Shown: piece after piece, positions 20,514 to 32,442 of the stretch
How positions within the stretch are numbered: position 1 is the stretch's first letter
Layout: each line of letters begins with the position of its first letter
Assembly: GCA_028564925.1 (NCBI GenBank)
Contig: CM053033.1
Coordinates: 203,832,607-203,896,606 of the forward strand
Reading direction: 5' to 3'
DNA: 64,000 bases
From: Lithobates sylvaticus
Taxonomy: Eukaryota; Chordata; Amphibia; Anura; Ranidae
Program-made: the position numbers and the translations under genes
Notes under the pieces: model-generated
Told to the model about the DNA's origin: nothing
Database searches by the model: none
The model's input: only the letters and a program-made list of their open reading frames with translations

Positions 20514-22264
20514 ATGGCATACCTTGTAAAAGTTGGATTTGTTCTAGTGGTCTATGTCCTGGCTTTCGCCTCATCAAAAGAAACAGAAAATGGAACCTGT
20601 GATAATAGTAAAGACTCAACGTGTGAGCCAGGTATCTTGCTTCCAGTCTGGAGGCCCCACAATCCATCAACAGGAGACAAAGTTGCCCGTGCTGTTGTTT
20701 ATTTTGTAGCCATGCTTTACCTCTTCCTGGGAGTGTCCATCATTGCTGACCGATTCATGGCATCCATTGAAGTTATTACCTCTCAAGAGAAGGAGATTAC
20801 TCTTACCAAGCCAAATGGGGAAACCAGTGTGGCCACTGTCCGAATATGGAATGAAACAGTTTCTAACCTAACGCTGATGGCTCTAGGTTCCTCTGCTCCA
20901 GAAATCCTTCTTTCTGTCATTGAAGTGTGTGGACACAATTTCCAGGCTGGAGAGCTAGGACCAGGAACAATTGTAGGTTCTGCTGCCTTTAATATGTTTG
21001 TCATTATCGCTATTTGTGTCTACGTCATACCCAATGGTGAATCAAGAAAGATCAAGCACCCAAGAGTTTTTTTTGTCACTGCCACCTGGAGCATCTTTGC
21101 CTACATATGGCTGTATCTCATCCTTGCTGTGATTTCCCCAAACTGTGTTCAGGTCTGGGAGGGACTGGTCACCCTCTTATTTTTTCCAGCCTGTGTACTC
21201 TTTGCCTGGGTTGCAGACAAACGACTCCTCTTCTACAAATATGTTTACAAGAGGTACAGAGCAGATAAGAGAAGAGGTATCATTATCGAGACAGAGGGTG
21301 AGTTTCCCAAAAGCATTGAGATGGATGGAAAACTGGGGTCTGGGGCAGTGGTGGCACCAGAAATGAAGGACCCGGTAGATGAAGACAGTGCAGCTGCTGC
21401 TGCTGCTGAAGCCAAGGAACTTGATGAAAGCCGCAAAGAGGTGATCCGCATTCTAAAAGAACTGAAGCAGAAGTACCCTGAGCGGGAGTTGGATCAGCTG
21501 GTTGAAATGGCCAATTACTATGCCTTGTTGCACCAACAGAAGAGCAGAGCATTCTACCGTATTCAAGCCACACGTATGATGATTGGGGCAGGCAACGTGC
21601 TGAAAAAACATGCAGCTGATCATAGCAAAAAGCCAGCTAACCTACAGGAGGTGACTTCTGAAGCTGGGGAAGAAAACACTAGCAAGATCTTCTTCCAGCC
21701 CTGCAATTACCAGTGTCTAGAGAACTGTGGCTTTGTTACACTCAATGTTGCCTGCCAAGGAGGAGATGGCACAAGCACTTTCTATGTGGACTACAAGACA
21801 GAGGATGGTTCAGCTAATGCTGGTTCAGACTTCGAATATAGTGAAGGAACACTGATATTTAAACCTGGTGAGACCCAAAAAGAAATAAAAATTGGTATAA
21901 TTGATGATGACATCTTTGAGGAAGATGAACATTTCTTTGTACGTCTAATGAACTTGAGGGTGGGAGACGCAGAAGGAATGTTTGAACCAGATGGGGAAGG
22001 ACGCCCCAAGGCACGCTTGGTCTCACCGCTCATTGCTACGGTGACTATTCTGGATGATGATCATGCTGGAATATTTACTTTTGAGGAGAAACTGGTTCGT
22101 ATCAGTGAAAGTGTTGGGTTTCTGGAGGTACGAGTGCTGAGGAACTCAGGGGCAAGAGGGACTGTGATTATACCATATCGGACAGTAGAGGGTACAGCTC
22201 GGGGAGGAGGTACTGACTTTGAAGATGCTTATGGAGAACTGGAGTTCCTGAATGATGAAACTGT
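20514..22264 (+). CDS. SLC8A2: Sodium/calcium exchanger 2, large coding exon (partial)
   Basis: This exon encodes the N-terminal 583 residues plus two bases of codon 584 of a plasma-membrane Na+/Ca2+ exchanger. Residues 1-21 are a signal sequence; NGT at 26-28 is a possible glycosylation site. The membrane half follows, with the alpha-1 ion-transport repeat (NLTLMALGSSAPEILLS around 118-134 and GSAAFNMF at 155-162). The XIP-like autoinhibitory stretch (RLLFYKYVYKRYRA, 237-250) opens the cytosolic loop. A Calx-beta calcium-binding domain spans about 390-520, with acidic clusters IIDDDIFEEDEHFF and ILDDDHAGIF; a second one begins after 520 and is cut by the donor. The stretches HNFQAGELGPGTIVGSAAFN and RVGDAEGMFEPDGEGRPK match NCX2 rather than NCX1. 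The ATG at 20514 has a good Kozak context (A at -3, G at +4). An Ala run (293-298) in the loop comes from GCN repeats. Downstream exons are not in the window. Confidence 0.96.
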
Positions 22265-22270
22265 GTAAGT
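22265..22270 (+). other. SLC8A2: SLC8A2 splice donor
   Basis: ACTGT|GTAAGT: a consensus donor splits the Val codon, the same place where the NCX family's large exon ends before the KT(I/L) of the next exon. The in-frame stop at 22266-22268 lies in the intron. Confidence 0.9.
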
Positions 22271-22958
22271 ACCACAATCAATGTACAATTTATAACTAGG
22301 TTTCAAGCAGGCCAGACTTGCCTCCAGTCAGCAATGTCATGTGCCAACAAGGTGTGTATTTGACTATTGTACTACTATAGTACTATAATACTATGCCATT
22401 TTGTTCAAGGATTGATCCATCAAACTGCAAGCTGCTTATTCATTAGCCTTAATACGTTTTTGTCTAACCACATACAATATGCAGATTTTTTTTTGCTGTA
22501 TTTAGACTTTTAATGTCTGAATTATGTTTGAAAGATTCACATTTTTCTCATTTGCGCATTAAAATTAAAAATATTTTGATGAATCTTTAACCTTTCCCCG
22601 GAAAAATGTTCAAATGGTGTCCATAATGCAGCCATTTTCATATTAGGGACCATCTCATTTCTATGTCACCAGCAGGCCATTGGGCCCTAACAATGCCCAA
22701 AAATTTAGCCTGCAGCACATCTTGATCACTGAGAAAAAACAACTTATAACCCTGCTCCACCCCTCCATAAAGCCACCAGTTATGTGAGAGACGATTAAGA
22801 GCCACTGGTCTGTTTTTTTTTTTTTTTTTTTTTTGCCAATGAGGTCACCTGTCACAGCAGTAAACCCATAGTGAGGTGCAAGAGGCAGGATTAGGGTCTT
22901 AATAACCCAGATAGCAAGGATAACTTGCCACAAATTTGTGGCAGTGTTGAATTGTAAG
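22265..22958 (+). other. SLC8A2: Start of SLC8A2 intron
   Basis: AT-rich intron sequence with a T run at 22807-22834. A segment at about 22590-22890 looks like a decayed repeat, but I cannot assign it. No exon is recognised. Confidence 0.6.
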
Positions 22959-23099
22959 CAGGGCAGCCATCAGAAATTTACACAGCTTTAGGCCTGGACC
23001 CCCCCCCCCCCGAGCCTGAATACCAACATTCCCCAGGGTCCCGCCCACTGGCCGCCCCATGGGATCTGCCCACTATCCATCCCACTAAGTCCTTCAGGG

Positions 23100-24180
23100 C
23101 CTCAGTCCCCCTCACACCTGTACGCTCTCAGCCCCCCTCCCACCTGTATGCTCTCATCCCTCTCACACCTGTACGCTCTTAGCCCCCCCCTCACACCTGT
23201 ACGCTCTCAGCCACCCTCACACCTGTACGCTCTCAGCCCCCTCACACCTGTACGCTCTCAGTCCCCCTCACACCTGTACGCTCTCAGCCCCCCTCCCACC
23301 TGTATGCTCTCATCCCCCTCACACCTGTACGCTCTCAGCCCCCCTCACACCTGTACGCTCTCAGCCCTCTCACACCTGTGCGCTCTCAGCCCCCTCCCAC
23401 CTGTACGCTCTAAGCCTCCTCACACTTGTACGCTCTCAGCCCCCCTCACATCTGTATGCTCTCAGCACCCCCTCACACTTGTATGCTTTCAGCCCCCCTC
23501 ACACCTATACGCTCTCAACCCCCTCAAACACGTACGCTTTCAGCCTCCCTCACACTTGTATGCTCTCAGCCCCCTCACAGTTGTACGCTCTCAGCCCCCA
23601 CCACACCTGTACGCTCTCAGCCCCCTCAAACACGTACGCTTTCAGCCCCCCTCACACTTGTACGCTCTCAGCCCCCTCACAGTTGTACGCTCCCAGCCCC
23701 CCTCACACCTGTACGCTCTCAGCCCCCTCAAACACGTATGCTTTCAGCCCCCCTCACACCTGTACTCTCTCAGCCCCCACTCACACCTGTACGCTCTTAG
23801 CCCTTCTCACACCTGTATGCTCTCAGCCCCCTCACACCTGTACGCTCTCAGCCCCCTCACACCTGTACGCTCTTAGCCCTTCTCACACCTGTATGCTCTC
23901 AGCCCCCTCACACCTGTACGCTCTCAGCCCCCTCACACCTGTACGCTCTCAGCCCCCTCACACCTGTACGCTCTCAGCCCCCTCACACCTGTACGCTCTT
24001 AGCCCTTCTCACACCTGTAGGCTCTCAGACCCCCCCTCACACCTGTACGCTCTCAGCCCCCCTCACACCTGTACGCTCTCAGCCCCATCACACATGTACG
24101 CTCTCAGCCCCCTCACACATGTACGCTCTCAGCCCCCTCACACTTCTATGCTCTCAGCCCCCTTAAACCTGTACACTCCC
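23100..24180. repeat. 25-bp minisatellite, over 40 units
   Basis: The unit is approximately CACACCTGTACGCTCTCAGC followed by a short C run and CT. Variants (CAAACACGTACGCTTTCAG, CACAGTTGTACG) recur in a higher-order pattern around 23520-23760. Long frames on the plus strand exist only because the unit lacks stops in some frames; they are not genes. Confidence 0.95.
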
Positions 24181-24186
24181 AGCGCA

Positions 24187-24335
24187 CGTACACACACAGA
24201 GACATGTTCACACACAGAGGCATGTACACACACACAGACATGTACACACACAAGACATGTACACACACAAGACACACAGAGCCACGTACATACACAGAGA
24301 CATGTACACACACAGACATGTACACAGACACACAC
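24187..24335. repeat. CA-rich array
   Basis: Repeats of ACATGTACACACACAGAG-like units, continuing the array inside the hAT element and ending in a C run at 24343. Confidence 0.85.
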
Positions 24336-24642
24336 ACCCAGCCCCCCCCCCCCCCGCACAACAACCCTTAATTGCAAGGTGGTCCTAGTCCCAGCTCTTG
24401 TTTCCACATGCAGAGGGGTGCACATGCAGGAAATGGGCAGAGGTGGCAGCCAGGAGCCCAATGTCAGCTCAATGACAGAGCAGGAGCCTGCCGACTCACA
24501 CACATACAGGAGCATCCACTGAGCTCCTCTGCACCCGCCCCTGCCTTTTCACATCCCTGCCAGTCGGCCGGGCCCATCCAGACGCTGGGGCCCCTTACAA
24601 GTGTATGGGCTGTACCCCCCTGATGGCAGCCCTGATTGTAAG

Positions 24643-25041
24643 TCTGTTAACTTGCTGCACATTTTAACTGGCAAGCACAAATTCTAGTTGACACTTTTCC
24701 TTTGTAGAAAATTTGCATGGCAAGTCTCTAGCAAGAGCAAAGTTGCAGCGGTGAATCTACAGCAAGAGCTCTGCAAGTCTACAGCATGGAAATTCAGCCA
24801 CAGTGACCCCTGTGGTGGGATGACTATTGCACAACATAACTGAACCAGAACTTGCAGCAGACTTGCAGAATGTTTGCAAAGAAAGTTGATCTGGAGTCAG
24901 GCATTGCGTATTTGCAGTAATTGCGCAACAAATTTGTGAAGCCTGGCGAGTCTAGCAATAGCTTAGCAAGTCATTTTCAAACTTGCAGCACAATTGCTTG
25001 CTATCTCGGAAGGGGATTAGGGCACCATTGACATACCACAG
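24643..25041 (+). other. Intron sequence, no feature
   Basis: Contains loosely repeated TTGCAG and AGCAAG words; otherwise nothing is recognised. Confidence 0.4.
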
Positions 25042-25049
25042 AGTCCAGG

Positions 25050-25789
25050 CAGTGTTGCCAACCGTCAGTATTTTTACTGGCAGCCAGTAAAAAACAGGCA
25101 ATTTTCTCGTGCCAGTAAATGCCAGTAAAAGGAAAAAGTTGCCAGTAAAAAATATGGCTGTGATGTTCGGCTCAGTCCAGAGCCGGCCGAGACCACCCAA
25201 GTCCCTGCTACAGTGTGTTCGGGTAGCTCTGGTAGAGGCAGTGCCCGAGCGTGGCGTGTCATGGTGCAAGGGAGCCGGGCAGAGCCTTGTGTGTGGGTCT
25301 GCAGGACAGGAGAAGGACAGGAGAAGGGCAGGTTGGGAGCGGGACTAGCAGTGCTGTTAAGACTGGAGTGGACTGACTTGGGGACCACTTGGCTTGGAGA
25401 GAGACTGTCACTGTGACTCAGCAGGGGACGTGTCGTGCCGGTGAGAAGTCAGAATCATCTGTGCTGCTGTACACTGCTGTCATTGTCACTGTGAGAGTCA
25501 ACTTCATGTGTGTGTGCCTTCCTATTCTAATTTCTTGCCCTCCTGAGTCCTGTCCCTGAGCTACTTACTTACTATATCGAAAATAAAATAAGAAATATGT
25601 TTTTTGCCCTTATATCCACCTTAAATCACATTGCCAATTGCATATTGTACTGTTTGTAGCCTAAATACTAAAATTTGCACTTAAAACTGTAATTTTGTAA
25701 CTTTTGGAAATGCCAGTAAAAACTTGGCTGTGCCAGGAAATTTGGGGGGTCGTGCCAGTAAATTTAAATATGGTAGGTTGGCAACTCTG
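25050..25789. mobile_element. hAT-type element, CAGTGTTGCCAACC ends
   Basis: The inverted ends CAGTGTTGCCAACC and GGTTGGCAACTCTG are flanked by AGTCCAGG / AGCCCAGG (7 of 8 bases equal), fitting an 8-bp hAT duplication. Subterminal motifs GCCAGTAAA and its complement recur near both ends. The 740-bp interior has no transposase. Confidence 0.8.
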
Positions 25790-25797
25790 AGCCCAGG

Positions 25798-27195
25798 GCT
25801 TCAGTACAAAGACACTTAACAGGAAAACTAACCTGGTGAGCAGGCACCAATTAAATACCAATGGCAGTGGCACTTCACCATCTTATTTAGTGTACTTTAG
25901 AGACGCTGTCAGCAACTTAATAAGGTTGCAAGTAAAAGCACAGAAAGGTCAAGTATTTTAAATGCTTACTTGCAGTGTTTTTCCATTCTGTCATTTTTTT
26001 ATTCATTTTAAATGTGCTTTTAACCTCATTAGAAAATTTGACTACTTCAGGAGAATCAATTCCCTAGCATAGCCCCCTTCCTCTTTGCACATCAAAACTC
26101 TCCCCTCTTCTGAGAGTATCTAATTATTCTCTGAGCTGGCCCAACTCCTCCACCCCTCCCCTCGCCTCCACACAAAACCTTTTGTGTATCGGCTGATGAA
26201 GGAGTGGGTGGGAATACTATAGAGTGTCATTTGAGTGACAGATCAGAATCCGCATACATCACATCCAAGATGGTGGTGCCTAGACATTTTGAACAAGGGA
26301 GGCACTTACAGGTAAATAACAGACAAAACATGTTAAATGCAATATAATCTTACAGAACAATTTTCTTTGAAATAGTCTGATAACAAGGTCTCTCCCTTTC
26401 ACATGCGCAGCATACTTTTCTGGCTTTTTAAAAAAGAGATTCACAATGGATCTCTTCTCAGACGGTTGAACGGCCATTTTTGGGTGTTCAGCAAAACAAT
26501 GCTGCCACCTCTTGGCCTCTTCGCAACACAAGCTGTCAGCCACTACTGTATTAATTGGTGATAAGCTTTGATTTGGTCTAAATTTGGGTTTGACCAAGTC
26601 AGGAAGGCAGCGGACATTTTTGGGTCAATGAGCTGCGGTCGGGACATTGCATGAACACAATGGAGCAGTGATGCTCAAGACAGCAGTGACCTAATATGGC
26701 CACATGGACAAATGAGGTGAATGATTTTGACCTCATATGGATATATTAGGTGTCGGGGCCAATTCCAAGCTCATCTCTAGCAGAAATCTCTGGACTAGGT
26801 ACCAGCTGTGGGAGATTGTGGGCTTAGTCTTTTCACAGTACAAAGGCAGCAGAGAAGGGACAGGGCTAAACGACTAGGAGGGCTGCATGACAGAGAAGTT
26901 ACTGGATTCTGTGCTGTCTCTCGCTCTCCCCATAGGAATGTCCATAATTTGGGCTTTTGCCAGGGGTGGAGCTACAGACAGCGCAGACTGGGACATGTGC
27001 TATGTGCATTGTATCCCCTGTGGAATTCAATAAACCTTTTTAACTTCTGGTGAGAGTTCTTCTTTACTCCACACAGTCAGATGTAATCAGAAGTCAGAGG
27101 GCCACAGTGGGGCAACACAACTAAGGTACAGAGTTGTTCAGAGTTGTTCAGAGGTATTTTGTTCAGCGTTTTAAATGAAAAATAACAGTGACAAC
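25798..27195 (+). other. Intron sequence with possible old repeat
   Basis: No exon is recognised. 26751-27120 has a TGTCGGGG...CAACACA outline and an AATAAA at 27028 that recall an LTR, but no duplication flanks it (see rejected items). Confidence 0.4.
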
Positions 27196-27198
27196 TTA

Positions 27199-27612
27199 TG
27201 CCGCGTACACACGGTCGGAATTTCCGATGGAAACAGTCCGATGGGAGCTTTGCATTGGATTTTCTGACCGTATGTATGCCCATCGGTCTTTTTATGTCGG
27301 AATTTCCAACGGACTTTGGATTGAGAACCTGTTCTTAATTTTTCCGACGGAAGACCTTTCTATCGGATTTTCCGATCATGTGTATGCAATTCCGACACGC
27401 AAAATTCCGACGCATAGTCGGAAACAATTCGACGCATTAAACTTCCCTTTTATAGTGCAGCCGAACGTGTTTTACGCCGTGGTGTTATTGACCGTCGGAA
27501 TTTGGTGTGACCGCGTGTAGGCAAGACAGTTTGAGCGAAATTCCGTCGGAATTCCGACGGGAAAACCATCAGAGCTTTTTCCGACGAGAATTCTGACCGT
27601 GTGTACGCGGCA
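27199..27612. mobile_element. Palindromic Harbinger-type MITE, copy C
   Basis: The ends TGCCGCGTACACACGGTCGG and CCGTGTGTACGCGGCA are inverted, with TTA on both sides (27196-27198, 27613-27615). The interior motif AACTTCCCTTTTATAGTG defines a second subfamily shared with 28957 and 32443. Confidence 0.86.
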
Positions 27613-27685
27613 TTACTAAAAAATTTGTATAGTTTTCCTTTACGCTCATAGAGGTTGTGTGCTTACAAAGCGTCTATAATTTTAA

Positions 27686-28058
27686 GGGCCATTTCACACT
27701 GCTCTGCTAAAAAACATGATAAAAACCCAGATCCTTATTTAACGTCTTTTTGTGCGTTTTCGGGTTGTCTGACTACCAGCATGCACCTGTGAAACATGGA
27801 CAAAAAGCACACCAAACATGCAAATGTGTTTTGTTTTTGTGGTGTTTTCCAGTGATTGCAACCGGAGGTGCGTTTTTGGTGTGCTTTTTAAACAGGGCAC
27901 CAAAGATGCAGCACGCAGGACTATTAAAAATGAACCACACCTGCAGGACATTGGTGTGAAGAGTTCCTTGGCTTTAAAGGGAAATATTTTTATTGCATTT
28001 TTCTTGCGCTTTTAGCAGGGTAAAATTACCATAATAATGCATCAGTGTGAAAGGTCCC
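27686..28058. mobile_element. Short MITE with TAA duplication
   Basis: The ends GGGCCATTTCACACTG and CAGTGTGAAAGGTCCC are inverted; TAA lies on both sides (27683-27685, 28059-28061). The interior has GCGTTTTTGGTGTGCTTTTT-like motifs. No coding frame. Confidence 0.72.
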
Positions 28059-28061
28059 TAA

Positions 28062-28807
28062 TCCAATCCTTGTGGTGTTATTATTCACATGAGAGTTGGA
28101 AAAAAAATAATTGTGCCTGTGTAATATTGAGTGTTCAGGCAACAGTTTGATAGGGCAAGGGTCAATGATCAATGATGTGTTTTAAAGGGTTGTCTGCTAT
28201 TACTTTACATTTTGTTAATTGTGAGAGCATCCTCTTGAAGCATTCATCTGAAAATGTCCTGGACCTGTAAAAGAGCCAATTAATTACTGATACAAGCATA
28301 CATTTTTATCCAAGTAAACATAACCAATGTTATTAAAATTGTTATTAAAGCAGACAGCTAATAGGGCAGAGGAGTCCAGCCAAAACCTTAATAAGTCTGC
28401 AGGCCACTCGTCTTTAAAGAGAACTTTAAACCCTAATTAATATTTTGCTAAAACCTATTGTTGTGTATTATCCGTTGATATATTAGAGGTTCTTCCCAAG
28501 AAAAATGCAATGCTTTTCCTGGCATTTGTCATCGGTCTCACTGCTGCCTTTGTGCTCTTCTGCTAATCTAATGAGAACCTGTGTGATCCCGATAAGAGGA
28601 GCTCTGGGTGCCATGGTGACGTAATCAATCACTGCACCTACATTCAGAGCCGATCCTAGGATAATGGAGCTCCTGGGTTCTGGCCCACATCAAGAGTGCA
28701 CATGTGGGATTATCAATAAGGTACATTGAAGAGCGACAGCATGTGATTAGGCATGCATTTAACACTTCAGAGTTGCTTTAATCTGAGTTTTAGGTATCAT
28801 TCTAAAA
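28062..28807 (+). other. Intron sequence, no feature
   Basis: I recognise no exon, RNA or repeat structure here. Confidence 0.45.
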
Positions 28808-30375
28808 CAGTGATTCTCTACCAGGGTTCCGTGTGTAGCACTGACCCCTGAAGGAGCTGCTGGTTTTATTTGGGGTTCCCGTAGAAAATGGCCCAAAGAA
28901 TGTTGAAACTGACACTGAATCCTCGTTTGGGTTATTTATTTAGAAAAGAAGACTAATGCGGCGTACACACGGTCGGAATTTCCGATGGAAACAGTCCGAT
29001 GGGAGCCTTTTATCGGATTTTCCGACCGTGTGGATGCCCATCGGTCTTTTTTTGTCGGAATTTCCGACGGACTTTGGATTGAGAACCTGTTCTCAATTTT
29101 TCGATCGTGTGTATGCAATTCCGACACGCAAATTTCCGACGCATGCTCGGAAGCATTAAACTTCCCTTTTATAGTGCTGTCGAACGTGTTTTATGCCGCT
29201 GTGTTATTGACCGTCGGAATTTGGTGTGATCGTGTGTAGGCAACACAGCTTGAGCGGAATTCCGTCAGAATTCCGTCAAAGTTTTTTCCGACGAGAATTC
29301 CGATGGTGTGTACGCGGCAAAAGTCTCATAATAGAGGGTAGAGGGTCAGGGGTGAGTTCAGGTACATAGCATTTCGAGCTCAAGTTCTCTTTAGTGATCT
29401 ACAAGACAATGGTTCCTCTTGATAGATCTAGCCACCACTGGATAAGTCCCTCTCACTGGACCTAGCAGCCGGTAGGGTATTTAACACAGTCTCTGCCACA
29501 GACGTGTGAGTTTAAGCTTTAGCATTACTGAGAGATAGAAGAACAATTCCATACGATACCAGAATCTTTCAGCCGGACCGGCGGTAAAGTAGGCGATCCG
29601 GGTTGCGACCTTCAACTAAGTCTCCAGGCTCCTCCAGAGAAGCCAGCCTTGCGCACGGCCTTCTCCTTAAAGGGTCCTCCCCTTGATTCTCCAGATGCTG
29701 GGCCTCTCCCTTCAATTGAGACGGCACCCGACCATCCCTGGATCAATGGGCTCCAAGATCCGCTTGGGCCTGTCCTCTCAGTTGCGTCGCCTCGGGCCAG
29801 CCAGCCCGAGACACAGGATGCACAGTTCCGCACCCCAGGCCAGGAGGGCCATGGGGCTGGGTCAGGAGAACCAAACAGACAGAAAATACTCCCACCAACA
29901 TGGCGTCGGTACCTTAAATACCACCCCCCAGAATTCACAGCAGGAGAACACTCCCACTGGGCTGGTTCCGAGCAATAAGTGGCATTCAATGCTACCCAAC
30001 TGGACTGGTTCTGAAACCAGAAATTTGGAGAAATTATCCTGAAGCCCAACTGTGGCTTCAGGCAACTTAATTTGAGAAAAATAATAGCGCCTGCTTGTCA
30101 GGAGCCAGCGCTACACGTGGAACCCTAGGGTTCCTCCAGAGTTTGCTAGGGGTTCCAGCATTGGGCAATTTCTGCGTCTCAGATAAGTTCCTACTGACAC
30201 TATTGATCTTTTTAACTATCTGTAAGGAGGTAATTCTTCCCAATGGCCACAAGTGTAAGGACCATTCTTCCCACTGACCATCACACTAATGTTGTAGATT
30301 TCTAATTTTTAGCATGGGTTCCCTGAGACCGGAGAACTATTTCAAGGGTTCCTCTGTGTTGAAAAGGTTGAGAAA
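28808..30375. mobile_element. hAT-like element, CAGTG-TTCTC ends, composite
   Basis: The left end CAGTGATTCTCTACCAGGGT and the right GGTTGAGAAAGG are roughly complementary, as in hAT MITEs that begin CAGTGTTTCTCAACC. The GGGTTCC motif recurs near both ends. No clear 8-bp duplication is found, so boundaries are approximate. A Harbinger MITE sits inside at 28957-29319. The rest of the interior (29330-30060) is unexplained, and a 145-residue frame there has no recognisable features. Confidence 0.45.
28957..29319. mobile_element. Palindromic Harbinger-type MITE, copy D
   Basis: The ends TGCGGCGTACACACGGTCGG and GGTGTGTACGCGGCA are inverted. Flanks are TAA on the left and AAA on the right, a one-base mismatch to the expected duplication. 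It is close to copy C at 27199, with the same interior subfamily motif. Confidence 0.8.
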
Positions 30376-32017
30376 GGCCGTTCCATATGTAAGATGGGTG
30401 CGATAGCTTCCCCAAATTTCTACTATACAACCTCTATTCTTTCTGCTTGCTGTATTACCAGTAAAGCTATCCATTTATATAAAGAAAGCTATTCCCCCAT
30501 CCACATTAAACCGCCTGGATAGACTAATCTCCCACTGCCAGCTACTGTATTCTGACACCCGCAGCTTTGAAAATACCCATACAGAGACTGCTGATGCCTT
30601 TTGTCCGACTGGCTCCAGGAACACCCACTGCTTGAGATGTTGAGAGCTGTGTATGGCCAGCTTAGGATTTAGCCTTCCAGTGCAGATGTGAATTTTTCGA
30701 ACTTGATTGGAAATGTCATAGAGGGGTACAGGGTCAGTGCCAAAAGCAAATTCAGCAACGCTTAAAGAGGTTGTAACCCTAAAAATAAATAAATAAATAA
30801 TAAAAAGATCCTTTTCCTATGAAGCATGTTAAACCACATTTTGTCATTTGTCCTTTCCTATGCTGTAAAAAAAAACTGGTTGATCCTGCCTGTTCCTGTG
30901 TCCCCCCAAGGTGTGCTGACCATGATAGGCATGGCTTCTGATCCATGATACCGTGGTCAGCTTACGTGCCTCCGTCCCTCCCTGCCTGTCAGCTCCTGTG
31001 TGTGAGCCGATCGACAAACACGCCCCTCTCCTCCTGCCGCTATTCCGAGTGGCAGTAAAGTCAGTGCTCACAATTACTGTCAGCCCCTCTTCTATAGCAG
31101 AATATACTACACAGTTTGTGTTTGTTTTTTTTATTAAATTCTGCAGCTAAATACTTAATTTCACATCGCCGATATGCGGTCACATGACCGCCCGGCTAGC
31201 TTCAGAGGGGAATCTCAGCCCCTCCCTCTATAATCCTTAGATCAGGGAAGGAGAGCGGCAGGCGGCCACATCGGCGATGTGGAAAACGGTATTTAGCAGG
31301 AGAATTGAAAACAATAAAAAGAAACTGGGTGGTATAGCGTGTTACAACAGAAGGACTGGCAGTAATTGTTAGCACTGACTTTACAATCACTTTAAAGTAG
31401 TATTAAACCCCAAAACAAAACAAGCCATTTACTGCTAACAGAGGTGTTTACAATAACCAGCTTTTATTTATGTCAAACCTTTATCACAAAAGGAAAAAAC
31501 TTATAAAAGAAAACTGCTTATAAAGTGTTAAAGGGATTGTAAAGGGAATTTTTTTTAAAATAACAAACATGTTATACTTACCTCCACTGTGCAGCTCGTT
31601 TTGCACAGGGTGGCCCCGAACCTGGTCTTCTGGGGTCCCTCGGCAGCTGTCTCGGAATGGGTGCCAGCGCCGCCATCCTAACTAAGGGAAACAGGCAGTG
31701 GAGCCTTGCGGCTTCACTGCCCATTTCCTACTGCGCATGCGCGAGTCACTCAGCGCTTTGTGAATGGCCCTGTTGTGGACACACACATGTCCCAGAAGGC
31801 AACGGGGGCGCTCGCCGAAGAGGAGGAACTGAGGAAACAGTGCCGCGGAATAGGAAGAGGCAGATTAGGAAGACTGCATAGCAACAGGGGTTTCTGTTTG
31901 GGTAAGTAAAAAATTTTTTTTTTTCAAATGTTCTTATTTTTTATTTTTTAAGAATATTAATGGAATTTTTTATTTTAGGGTGGCCCTCCGCTTTAAGTCA
32001 CCTCAACAGCCCCCTTA
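30376..32017 (+). other. Intron with old frog repeats
   Basis: 30770-31395 is a repeat with roughly inverted halves (AAAGAGGTTGTAACCC left, ACTTTACAATCACTTTAAAG right). A central hairpin is built on ACATCGCCGAT / ATCGGCGATGT. 31527-31995 is related to 4225-4640 in the opposite orientation. No exon is recognised. Confidence 0.5.
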
Positions 32018-32160
32018 ATTATTATTATACAGGATTTATATAGCGCCAACAGTTTGCGCAGCGCTTTACAACATCTCTGAAGACAGTACAAATACAATAC
32101 AATACAGGAGGGATCAGAGGGCCCTGCTTGTTAAAGCTTACAATCTAGAAGGGAGGGATG
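32018..32160. repeat. Short dispersed repeat (TTTATATAGCGCCAACAG)
   Basis: It contains GGATTTATATAGCGCCAACA, then CGCAGCGCTTTACAA, then AAGCTTACAATCTAGAAGG, a combination I know from many amphibian genomic sequences. I cannot say from this window whether it is a SINE or a MITE. Confidence 0.5.
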
Positions 32161-32320
32161 GGGCCCTCTTCACCCCTAGGCCCTATAGTAGCCACTTTGA
32201 CTGCTATGGCTATTACTATTATGCCACAGAATTCTGCCCTTCTAAAGGAAGCAAGGAAATATGAAAGCAATATCGGGAACAGCACTGTGATTTGTTTCAC
32301 AGGAAAAATAATATCTCCAA

Positions 32321-32439
32321 GGCCCCATGCACACAGGATGTTTTTTTTTTCCTCTTCTGGATGCCTATGCTCCAGAGGAGGAAAAAGCAGCAATAAAAAA
32401 ACAAGAACCACATTTTTAATGCCCTGTGTGCATGTGGCC
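32321..32439. mobile_element. 119-bp hairpin MITE
   Basis: GGCCCCATGCACACAGG at the left pairs with CCCTGTGTGCATGTGGCC at the right. It abuts the next MITE across a single TAA at 32440-32442. Confidence 0.65.
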
Positions 32440-32442
32440 TAA

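Larger units (their letters stand above)
22959..24634. mobile_element. hAT element swollen by a minisatellite
   Basis: The ends CAGGGCAGCCATCAG and CTGATGGCAGCCCTG are perfect 15-bp inverted repeats. The 8-bp duplication ATTGTAAG is perfect on both sides (22951-22958 and 24635-24642). Inside, about 1.1 kb is a 25-bp tandem array, followed by a CA-rich array. The unexpanded part is only about 400 bp, so this was a MITE that gained an array. There is no transposase. Confidence 0.88.

Noticed and set aside
23148-24522. Long plus-strand open frames (up to 347 codons) in the 25-bp array
   Set aside because: They arise from a stop-free tandem unit, are low complexity in every frame and lie inside a hAT MITE; no real protein features.
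26751-27120. Possible solo LTR (TG...CA outline, AATAAA at 27028)
   Set aside because: No flanking duplication and no second copy in the window; evidence too thin to annotate.
29612-30049. 145-codon minus-strand frame
   Set aside because: No recognisable domain, overlaps plus-strand frames of similar size, lies inside a composite repeat.
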